Of a stretch of 64,000 nt of DNA, positions 52,750 to 62,465 are shown one piece after another. The stretch comes from Erythrobasidium yunnanense. Its lineage: Eukaryota > Basidiomycota > Cystobasidiomycetes > Erythrobasidiales > Erythrobasidiaceae. Location of the stretch: NCBI GenBank assembly GCA_001600175.1, contig BCJC01000008.1:1242781-1306780 (forward strand). The letters are read 5' to 3'. A program made the translations under genes and the position numbers. Every line of letters begins with the position of its first letter. Position 1 is the first letter of the stretch. The notes below the pieces were generated by a model. It worked only from the letters and a program-made list of their open reading frames with translations. It made no database searches and was not told where the DNA came from.

Positions 52750-53865
52750 AGTGTGCTATTGTATGTATGCGGAACGGCGATGTGAAAGCTTGATTCTTGG
52801 CGATATAGACACGCCTTTCAGAATGTCGAATACCGAGAGCTGCATGGCCTATGACTTTGGTTTCGGCGGCGTCAAAGCCCGTTAGAGATGGTCTCTGTGT
52901 TTACTGTATCTTGCGTTTTGGCTGGTAGCGAATGCTGTTCTACTTGGACCTCGTTGTTCAAATGGGTGAGAACCTTCGTGTCCGTGCCCTTCTAACGCAG
53001 ATTATGAATTGAGTAAATTGCGGTCGATAGTGGCCGCGGCCAGACTGCCTGATGGAGTCTGAAAGCGGACCTCGGAAGGGCCTGCCGATGCCTTTGATCC
53101 TAAGGGTGGCGTACCAGCCCGATGCATGGGCCAGGTAATCACCTCTCTGCTTGTCCCATGCGAAGCCTGTGACGCGCCCGCTCGGGCAGTTCGTATGACA
53201 GTGATGATGGTCAGGAATGGTAAGGCCCAGTCGTAGCCACTCTTCCTGTCTCGTTTTTCGGAGGTTCTCATGGACATTTCCCCCGGGATTTGCTACCTCC
53301 CGTCCTTGCCGTACATCTGCGTTCTTCAGATAACTCCCGCTATGGACAATCTAGCATTGCGGCGCGTCGAGGACCAGTTGACCCGTCTTGGAGATGTACT
53401 CGAAGCCGTCACCGAGTATCCTGTTACGGCGACGCTCACGAATGGCTGACCAGACTCGCGATGCCATGCTCGCCAATTGGTGGACAAGGTATCCAGCTGC
53501 CGCCAATGCGGAAGTATCTAGAAAACCTTTGCGGAAAGATATGTCGCCGATGAGCGTGCGTATTGTTCCATCACCTATATTCCGATGTCGACAAAAAAGG
53601 GGAGGTAAAGAGGGCAGCTCGCAATGTTGCCAGGGTGTTGAGCGCCGTCCCTGGGAGAAAAAGGATGTCAGATCGGTCGCATACTACCTTTTCCAAATAG
53701 CAAGCACTGAATACAGATACTCACTGTAATTGCCATGGTATAGTAGGTACTGACACTCGTCAAACAATACTCGACGCAATCGCCCTCTGGCATGCACTTT
53801 GATTAGCGTTGCCCTTGGGAACGCTTGCTTGTTCAGCTAAAGGACGGCAGGCATGGAGTTCATCA
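52750..53865. other. gene-poor stretch
   Basis: About 1.1 kb in which I find only short frames on both strands with no conserved motif, no shared splice pattern and no terminal repeats. It belongs to the 51.3-54.5 kb island of decayed sequence. Confidence 0.4.
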
Positions 53866-53873
53866 GTCTACTT

Positions 53874-54182
53874 TCACACTATATCGAGATTACAAATCCT
53901 ACTTGCTGTCTCAGGCGTACACACCACTATAGCGTACTGAGACTTTGCGATTTGTTGAATGGCTTGTTGCATAGTCTGGGGACCGGCGAGTTTGAGGTCT
54001 CCGTGCAAAACTATAGCAGAGACTTTCGCTCTCTCACAGTCTGGTATGAAAGCTTTAGCAAAGCGGCGTTGCAGGATGAGGAACTCTCTTCTTCTTCGTG
54101 TAGCCTTGTGTAGCCTTGTGGTTCTTTCTCGCTCCATCTGTGGTATGCGGATTCCCAGCCTCGCTTGTCGAACACCGGCCAC
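53874..54182 (-). pseudogene. possible remnant of an SF2 (RecQ-like) helicase
   Basis: A 102-codon frame contains AFIPDCERAKVSAIVLHGDL, then QTMQQAIQQIAKSQYAIVVC followed by TPETASRI. The spacing of a gene-level AIVLHGD step, a helix, and a (Y/F)xIVVCTPE step recalls the Ia-to-II region of RecQ-type helicases found in repetitive fungal loci. The Walker A part and the helicase C-terminal domain are not seen nearby, so at most this is a fragment. Similarity is by memory of the family pattern only. Confidence 0.3.
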
Positions 54183-54388
54183 GAAGCATAATAGTCAAAT
54201 TCTAGTATTAGTGATCTTGGGAGGATGGTAGCTGAAGTGAAAGAATCAGAAAGATAGAATGTATAGGATGAGAAGATGCATAGAAGTGATCAGAATGAAG
54301 GGGAAAATTATGAAGAGAAGAAAAAGGGTAAAGAGAGCCTGCGCCAGCTTTTATAGTCCAAGGTTGGAAGATTCGGCGTCAGACTAGC

Positions 54389-54424
54389 GTCTTCCATTAC
54401 TCCACTTCCATGTAAGTGGAAGAC
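54389..54424. repeat. 36-nt foldback hairpin
   Basis: GTCTTCCATTAC and GTAAGTGGAAGAC form an inverted repeat of 12-13 bp with one bulge, around an 11-nt loop TCCACTTCCAT. It lies just downstream of the RBG1 stop and could be a transcript-end hairpin, a small foldback repeat, or the edge of a lost element. Confidence 0.5.
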
Positions 54425-54544
54425 CTGCTGCGGATTCCGCAAAAGTGGAGACAAGTACACGTCAGCAGTCGAACAGTTCACCGAGACGTTGCGTCGAGAT
54501 CGACAGGTCGAGAGATGGCTTCCAGCGCCATCCTGCCTAGCAGC

Positions 54545-56100
54545 CTAGTTGCTGAATATCGCTACAACATCCTCGTCGCACACGTTGTGGTTGAGACCAA
54601 CTCGATGTGCCGCAGGAGCGAATCGAGAGCTCTTGCCGCTATGGTCGAAAGTCAGTAGATCCTCTCCGGGCTTTAGAGCAAGCGCTTACTAGACCAGCGC
54701 ATACTTGAACTTCGCTGCAATAGATCGATGAATAGAGTTGCACTGCAGACGCTTCTCAGTGCTGCAGACCCTCGCTCGTCGAGCCCACTTACGACATCTT
54801 CCAGGGTCGAATCACGTCTGACCACCAAAGGATCGGTCAAATCGACAGCTTTCCCTCTGGGTTTCGTGTATATGCGAAGCATGCCCAGTTGCTATAGTAG
54901 TGTCAGCCGCGATCTCGACAAATAAAAAGCCGGCGCAGCTCACCTCCCAGATCGCCTTCTTCAGCCCATCCAGATTCAGTCCTAGTTCGCAGCTTATCAC
55001 AACAGAGTTTGGTTGTCTTGCTATCCGATCGACTTCTTCCATAGATATCGTATCGATCTTGTTGTATACGTAAAGGCAGTTGACATAGCGGCGATTGCCG
55101 ATCAGAACATCGATAAAGTCGTCCACCGTCAAATCCTCTTCGCGAATGTACACATCCATGTTGTGCAGCTTCTGGCCAGCGAGCTGTGCAGAAGGTTAGG
55201 CCTGACAGCAGTTGCAGCCTGAGAATGCCTACAATCGTTCGTATCGTCTTTTCGTCAATCTTCGTGAGCGGCACAGTATTTGAGATGCTGACTCCGCCAG
55301 CCTTCTTCGGTTTGAGCAAGACATCTGGCTTCTTCCTGTTGATCCTGATGCCTATTGCTTCCAACTCCACCTCCAGCAGCTTCTTCTGCTGCTCCGCCTT
55401 GTTGACATCCAGCACAATCAGAATAAGATCTGCTGTCTTTGCTACAGCCACGACTTGGCGTCCTCGCCCTCTTCCGCTTGCTGCTCCTTCGATAATTCCC
55501 GGCAGATCGAGGAGCTGTATGCGTGCGCCTTCTACCTCAAGCACACCAGGAATAGCAGCGAGTGTCGTATACTCGTATGCAGCTACGCTCGATTGCGTAT
55601 TCGTCATCTTGCCCAGCAGGGACGACTTTCCGACAGAAGGAAACCCTATCAGGGCGACTCGAGCGTCCCCAGATTTCGTTACCTGGTACGCATCTAGATT
55701 AGGTGTATATAGGGGGAAGGTGGAGTGATCAGCTCACGTCAAAGCCTTCGCCGGCTCTGCCAGACTTCTTGTCCGGCTCTAGCAGTTGCGCCCTATACTT
55801 TGCGAGCTTGGCTTTTAGCAGTCCGAGATGGTATCTTGCGGATGAGTATGGTCAGTAAGACTTCCAGGCCAAACTGCGAGTTGGCGCCTCACTCGGTCGC
55901 CTTGTTCTTCTGGGTTCTTGGAAACGGCGTAAGCCAGCGATTTTCGACATCAGAATACTTCACAAACCTTGCCATTTCGTCCTCGATCTCTTTGATCTTT
56001 TCTAGCTGGCGGTATCCACATTGTATTAGGTGCCAGATTATGACTTCGCGTTTTTGGCTCCTAGCCGGCGAGCGAGCTTACCACGCCCATGATTGCGGAA
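54545..56100 (-). CDS. RBG1: developmentally regulated GTP-binding protein DRG1/Rbg1
   Basis: Ribosome-associated TRAFAC GTPase that helps resolve stalled translation, together with a DFRP partner. About nine exons. The first exon is only MGV; then LEKIKEIEDEMAR, TQKNKATEYHLG, and the G1 motif LIGFPSVGKSSLLGKM. The DRG signature AAYEYTTLAAIPGVLEVEGA follows, then the G3 motif DLPGIIEGAASGRGRGRQVV, the S5D2L-like insert, the G4 motif NKID, SCELGLNLDGLK, and the TGS domain QLGMLRIYTKPRGKAVDLTD ending RVGLNHNVCDEDVVAIFSN. All motifs are intact and the order is that of Rbg1 rather than Rbg2. The last two introns were placed by matching the TGS pattern. Confidence 0.92.
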
Positions 56101-56221
56101 TAGTATTAGTGCTTCAAGTAGTGATACAGATGGTTTGACAGGTGTTTCGGAAGTTTTGGCGTCCGGTAAATCTGTAGCATAAATTTACTTAGCCTCTTGG
56201 TCCTGTACCGAAACTTCGACA

Positions 56222-57644
56222 ATGTCCCTTCCCGACCTTGAGCTGTTCGCAACAGCGTTACATTCTATCGCAACATCAAGCTACGCAGCTGCGAACTTGA
56301 TCCAAGATGCTGCAAAGACTGCCGACGACGAGACCATCGATTACAGCAATGGAATATCTCTGCTGGGCTTGAAGAACTCGTTGATGCTGGAATACATGCA
56401 CAACTTCGTAGTCTTGACTCTGGCTAGACTGCATGGACAATCTATATCGAATGCGAACGAGGTTTCAGAAGCTTCAGCAGACGCGAGCAAACTTGTCGAA
56501 ACGCTCGTCAAGGATCGGATTATCTTAGAGAAGATTAGACCGCTTGAAGCGAAACTCAAGTATCAGGTGGATAAGCTTGTCAAGAAAGCTCAGGATCACG
56601 AAAAAGCAGAGCAAGATAGAAAGTCAGGAAAGACTGCCAGCAGAGACGCACAGGCGGAAGAGGATGCTGCTATAGCGAATGGTACATATCATAAGAATCG
56701 TTTATAGGGCACAAGCTGACATTGCCGTCTTTTGACAGACCCACTGGCCTTCAAGCCAAATCCTGGAGCACTTCTTTCGAGAAACGAATCGGGTTCAGAA
56801 GCATCAGACTACGAAGACGAGGATGGAGAAACTGTATCGAAGCCGAGCAAGAGCGGCGATGGCATCTATAGACCGCCTCGTCTTGCGCCGGTTGCCTACA
56901 ACGAGCCGACCAGAGGTACGTATTCAATCGTCTGCGTGCATCATCTGATAGTATGAAGGCTGACCCCTTCGCCGTTTGTACAGGCAAGAAAGCGCGTATC
57001 CCACCTCCTGGAAACGGTCTATTGCGCGACCTGGCCACTTCGCTTACGGCTGCCAACCCTTACATCGAGTCTACAACCGGTCTGAGCGTCACGCCAACCA
57101 TGCAATCACGTAAAGCTAAGAAGTTGCAAGAGATCGAGCGGTACGAAGAAGACAATTTCACTCGCTTGTTCATGACAAAGAAGGATTCAAAGAGGAGAGC
57201 GATGGACGAGGAGGATATCGCACTGGGAGGCACAGGTAGTAGAGAAGACTACATGAGCGGTGCGAAGGGAGTACGAGGCAGGAAGAGTGGATTCGATACC
57301 GAGTTTGACGATCTTCTGGGTACAATTGGCAAGAAGCGGAAGGCCGGTCAGGCGGATGGGTGGGTCTTACCATTCTCTCTAACTACAAAATGTTTGCTGA
57401 CCGTATGTTTAGCTACGATGCACTTCGAGCGATGAAGCGGGACAAGCGACCCGCTGCTGCTGCTGGCGATAACGAGCTGATGAATATCAATGGTATTCCT
57501 TCGGAGAACGCAAGAGATCGTGGAGGTAGTAAGAAGCCAAAGAGTCGCTTCGAGACTGCACTCAAGCGTAGTCGGGCAAGTAACAGTAGAGGAGGCAGCA
57601 GAGGTGGTGGTTCCAGCAGCGGCCGTGGTAGAGGTCGCAATTAG
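56222..57644 (+). CDS. LCP5: neuroguidin/Lcp5 family, U3 snoRNP processome protein
   Basis: Nucleolar protein needed for 18S rRNA processing. Four exons. The N-terminal Sas10/Utp3/C1D helical domain reads ISLLGLKNSLMLEYMHNFVV, LVKDRIILEKIRPLEAKLKY, QVDKLVKKA. The acidic middle (SEASDYEDEDGE) leads into GDGIYRPPRLAPVAYNEPTR. The Sas10 C-terminal region has MQSRKAKKLQEIERYEEDNF and TRLFMTKKDSKRR, and the end is a basic Arg/Gly tract (RGGSRGGGSSSGRGRGRN). These blocks are the Lcp5/neuroguidin hallmark. It runs divergently from RBG1 across about 120 bp. Confidence 0.9.
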
Positions 57645-57756
57645 CTCGTTCTTCCCAAGTTGTTGTATCACGATGGTAATGAAATCGTTAGCAGAACATT
57701 CGCATACAATAGCTGGGCCAGCTCATTGCTTCTTGCTCCTTGCCTCCGCACACACG

Positions 57757-58911
57757 ATGGCTGCTCCTACGAAAACAGCCAGCATGGCGCTGGGCAGAAT
57801 CGCCGCCAGAAGTGCAGTACCAGCAGCCAAACGATGCCTGTCGACCACCTCGAAGCGCCAGATTGGAGTCGTCCCAGAGATGGGAAAGAGCCCGTAAGAA
57901 AAGGCAGGAAAGCAGATGCCAAACGACGAGGAAGCTGATGGTCTCGCACATTCTTGCAATGTAACAGCTACATTGAGCGAGCTGGTATCGACCCAAAGGC
58001 GAAATACGCAGAGATGCAAGGCCCGCTGCATCAATACGGCTCCTACCTCATCTCGACCCTCCCCAAGTTCATCCAGCAGTACTCTGTCCTCAAGGATGAG
58101 TTGACCCTCTACATCTCCCCTGAAGGTGTCCTTCCCGTTATGACCTTCCTGCGAGACCACTCAAACTGCCAGTACAAGGCGGTCATGGACGTATGCGGCG
58201 CAGACTATCCAACAAGGAGCAAGAGGTTCGAAGTTGTATACCATCTGCTTTCTGTCAAACACGCATCCAGAATCAGAGTCAAGACATACGCAGACGAGGT
58301 CTCACCGGTCCCTAGTATCGCAAGTCTTTTCAGAGGAGCCGATTGGTGGGTTTCACCATAACATCTGTCTGATGGGTCGCATAGCTGATAGCTTATTATA
58401 TAGGTACGAGCGAGAAGCGTGGGATATGTACGGCATCTTCTTCACTGGACACCCCGATTTGCGACGCATTTTGACCGACTACGGTTTCGAGGGACACCCT
58501 CTCCGTAAAGACTTCCCCTTGACTGTCAGCAGCACATCTAAACAAGGTGTATATCATGAGCTGACATGTCTTCTTTTCAGGGCTACACTGAAGTACGATA
58601 CGACGAAGAGCGCAAAAGAGTGGTTTCAGAACCGCTACAACTGGCACAAGCTTTCCGTAACTTCGGTAAGAAGCATGTTCATGTGCACTATAATTCCATA
58701 CTGACTAGATTATCCACTGCTCCTCCCTTTGTTCTACCTCATCTCGTTCGCATGCTTTCTAACTGACTTTTCGGTATTCTCGCACGCCTTTCGATAAATA
58801 GAGGGAGCAACATCACCTTGGGAGCAAGTCGGTCAAGGTACCGACACTCGGCCAGAGGCCTACAGACTGAAGGAGCCTGAGCCTCCTAAGCAGGAGGAGC
58901 AGAAGAAATAG
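57757..58911 (+). CDS. NUO-30: NADH:ubiquinone oxidoreductase 30 kDa subunit (complex I)
   Basis: NDUFS3/NuoC homologue in the peripheral arm of mitochondrial complex I. Five exons. A basic presequence ([20 protein letters not shown]) precedes [80 protein letters not shown], and the signature [20 protein letters not shown] through [20 protein letters not shown]. The C-terminus ends with a Glu/Lys tail. Every expected block is present, which shows that this fungus keeps complex I. Confidence 0.95.
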
Positions 58912-59269
58912 AAATATTCGGAAGCATAGGCTGGCATCCTTCGGCCCTGAGATACTATACAAGAGGTGCTAGGAGGTCCGCTTTCATCGCTCCTACTAGA
59001 TTGTGATGCTCGAAAGGCGCATGGATTGGGCGTGGCGGTCAGTCGCGCAGATTGTAAAACAGCAGCAATTTAGGATACCGCCATATGATCAGTTGCACCC
59101 GGTCCGAGGCGGCATGATAAGCCGATAACCTTTGACGAATCATATACTTGCTTGCATGCGCCTGGAAGAAATGGGTCGAGCTTGCTACAACACTCAGGCG
59201 TAACCGCCATACTACTAATAACAGTCATGCTACCAATGTGTACTGCGGATAGAGATATTGATCTGATCA
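58912..59269. other. convergent intergenic region, complex I subunit / MPE1
   Basis: About 360 bp containing the 3' ends of two converging genes. No gene or repeat is seen. Confidence 0.5.
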
Positions 59270-61805
59270 TCACATCCTTCTGATTTGCTGGTGCCCTAGC
59301 TCCAGGAAATCTTCAGGACGCTCTCGTTTCCCGCTTGTCCCTTTCTTGAACTTGGGATTCGTAGGAACTCGCATGTACGGAGAGTCCGACGAGTCGGCCT
59401 CGAACTGAGAGCCGTGCCGCCCCGTAAATTGGGTACTGTTGTTCATGGGTGAAAAGACAGCATTGCTGCTCATGCCGTTGTTGGCGCCATTCATGTTCAT
59501 ATTATTGTTCATGTTGTTCATGTTCATCATATTCATGCCCATTGGCATTCCTCCATTCCCGAATCCGTTGAAGTTGTTGTTGCCTTGCATCATCATCATT
59601 CGCTGCTGCTGCATAGCTGACATTTGCTGCATCTGTTGCATCTGCTGCATCTGGTTTACCATCTGCTGTTGCATCATACTGCCTTGCCCTCCAAAAGCAC
59701 CGTTCATCTGCATCATCTGCATCATCTGTCCATACTGATATTGCAGATTCTGCAATTGACCGGTCAACTGCGCTCGCATTTGAGCTGGAAGGGAGTTGGA
59801 AGAGAGAACATTCATAGTCGAGGTAATCTGTGTTTGAAGCATTTGCATCTGAGGTGAGATTTGGTTGCCCATCCCGTTGAACATGTTGTTGTAGCCGTTG
59901 TTGCCTCCATTCTGCTGCTGCATCATGTTGTTGTTCATCATCGGCAAGCCGTTTCCGTTGGGCTGCGACGAATCTGCTCGAGACCGCTTCCCTTCTGACC
60001 GTACACTCGGTGACAGTGAACGTCCAGCACCATTGGTCGTCTATAAGATCAGTTAGTAAGCATGAAGAACGAATGATCTTAAGTGTCACATACCTGCTCA
60101 TCGCCAGCCAGTTCTCCTTCTTCAGCAGGTCCGGCATCCTCAGATTTAGCTTGACTTTCGCTCGATGTCGGATCAGTCTGACTTTTCGGGTCAGAGCTCG
60201 ACGACCCGTCTTCACCAGAAGAAGCCTTGTCTTTATCTTGAGCTTCGCCAGCTTCTTTGCTTGCTTTCAAGGTATCTTCTAAGTATTTCTTGGCTCGAGT
60301 CCTCCTAGCCTCATCCTTTACCAAGCTTTTTAACGATTTGATCTTTGATTCGCATTCGAGACAAACGAAGTCGTTTTCAGAGAGATAGTTCTGTATACAT
60401 TCCTCACAATAGGATGTAGAGCAACATGGAGTCTTAACGGCATCTCGTAAGAGTCGATTACATAGAGAACATGTCAGGTCCGGATCGGTAGGAGCCAGGT
60501 TCTCTACGTCGTTCTTGGTCAGATTCGCTTGTACTATCCGGTGCTTCTCCCAGGATGCTCTGCATTGCGATTATCGAAATTAGCAATTACGAAGCCCTTG
60601 TAAAGTGAGTCTACTTACGCGTCAGGTCTCGCAACGACGAATGTACCTTCAGCTGTCACCATAACACCTGGCTGATTCTCTCCCTCCTGCGAAGGAGCCT
60701 CTACTGTGTGCAAGAAGCTCTTCGGGATACCCGTCGTCCGCTTGATACGTGGCTTGTTATCCCACTCTGGCTTGTCATTCGTCGGACAGTCCTGAATCCA
60801 GTGGCCTGTGAGAGCTCGCTCAGCAGTCGAAAAGTGTAAAAGATATGGATTGCCTTACCTCCTTGACCACATCGATAGCAAACATATCCAGCTGGGACAG
60901 GCTTATCCGGAGCTGTACTGTGCTGCGTCGGGCGTGGGCCTCCGGCACCTCTGCCTCTCCCGCCAAAGTAGACTGGCGTGACGCTAAGGAAAGTAAGAGG
61001 TATTAGGAGTGGCCAGAAAAGGAGATCTGCTTAATCTTGACTTACTTCTGCATCTGCTCTTGCGTGTTCTTCCATTGCTCATTCGTCGAACCGAAGAAAG
61101 CTGCTAATTTGGAAGCCTCATCACCATCTCCTCCATTCATCGTGATTGGAGCTTGTTGAGGAAGCGTGGATGTCTGCTCATAACAAGAATGAGTATGGAA
61201 GTCTACATAAATATGGTATATGTACTGACTGATGCTCTAGGTGCTGGGTCTTCTCTGCCATCGAAGCGTTTCGAGACATGACCACGTCTTCCGCCTGCGC
61301 CGGCAGCAGATCCGGATCCCATTGCAGTCAGGGTCGATCCTCCGGAGTTGTTGGAAACCATATAGTATTGTGCATTGCCTCGGCCTGGCCGAGAGGGAGG
61401 ATTACGCCGTGCTATGACAGAGGTAGACCTCGGAACGATTGCTTTATCGTCGCTGTACTCTAAGTATTACAAGTATATATACCAAGACAGGGAGGAAGAG
61501 GGAGGTAAGGCAGATAGTCAGTCATTATTCCCAGACATAGCGGGTATACCTGGCTACATGAAGGCAGGGAGCACCGGACTTCTAGCCGATCAAGTGATCA
61601 AGTAACCAGAGAAGAGGAAAATGGACTAACCCTCATTTGTATCTGCATTGTAGATGGCGAAGTCAAAGTCGGCGCCCTTGCCTAGCTTGTTTTCTGCCAA
61701 GATTTCTTTCTTGAGGTCCCAGACGCTGATACCGGTTCCTTCGAACTGGACAGTAGATGGTTCTTTCTGTGCTTTGAAGCGATAGAACACTACTGAAGCA
61801 GACAT
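59270..61805 (-). CDS. MPE1: Mpe1 (RBBP6-type) subunit of the cleavage and polyadenylation factor
   Basis: Regulates pre-mRNA 3' end cleavage and polyadenylation within CPF. The DWNN ubiquitin-like domain starts MSASVVFYRFKAQKEPSTVQ and GISVWDLKKEILAENKLG, continued after a long 171-nt intron (61630-61460) by EEYSDDKAIVPRSTSVIARR. A CCHC zinc knuckle follows (YICYRCGQGGHWIQDCP), then PEWDNKPRIKRTTGIPKSFL, and a RING/U-box with C-x2-C pairs in LTCSLCNRLLRDAVKTPCCS and YCEECIQNYL. The tail is acidic/Ser-rich, then a very Met/Gln/Asn-rich region of about 200 residues, and closes PEDFLELGHQQIRRM. Domain order is exactly that of Mpe1/RBBP6. Confidence 0.92.
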
Positions 61806-62465
61806 GGCTGTTTGCGAACGCTGTGTGTGCTGTATAAGGCGGGTAGGAGCAGGTGACGTGTGATTAAGCTACCCCCGGGGTCGATGGTAGACGAGGTTCG
61901 AGAGCTTGTAGGATTGTGTAGAGTATCCAGTAATGACTTGTCAGCTAAAGCCTGCTATCTGACCTGTGTCGCGCTGAGGAATGTAAGGGGGGTTGTGAAC
62001 AGCGGTGGAAAAGAGCTGTAACTGCGATGGATGGATAGGGAACGCTATCAGAGCACCACACAAAGACCTTGTCCAGAAGTGTGCTGCTTTCTGCGTCTGT
62101 GTCTTCGGGTTGCTGACGGGTTTCCTCTCAGCCTTGCGCTGCTGAGCGAGCACAAATCCCAGTTGGATTCGACGTCGACCCGAGTCTACGGCTATCTCTA
62201 CTCTAAAACGACGTCTACACTCAGATCTTGCGTTATCACGTAGTCAAAGCTGCCTTTGATTTCTGCGCTCAAGTTTCAAGTGTTTGGAGAGAAAGAGAAA
62301 GGCAAAAAGACAGCTCAAGCTCAGGGCAAGTCTGAGTTCAGTGGCGTCGGACAGGCGAAATGCAACGTGCAAGTATAGGCAAAGAGACTAGCATCTAAGC
62401 ACTTGCAGCTGTTGATCTAATACTACACACCCTTAGCCACAGCGAGAAAAGGCTTACACTTGCTT
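61806..62465. promoter_or_regulatory. MPE1 upstream region and succinyl-CoA ligase 3' flank
   Basis: Some 660 bp between the MPE1 start and the stop of the upstream minus-strand gene. It should contain the MPE1 promoter. I see no coding frame with support; a triplicated ATGTGCC(A/G)CAATGTG sequence lies outside it, in the last intron of the neighbouring gene (about 62534-62563). Confidence 0.4.
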
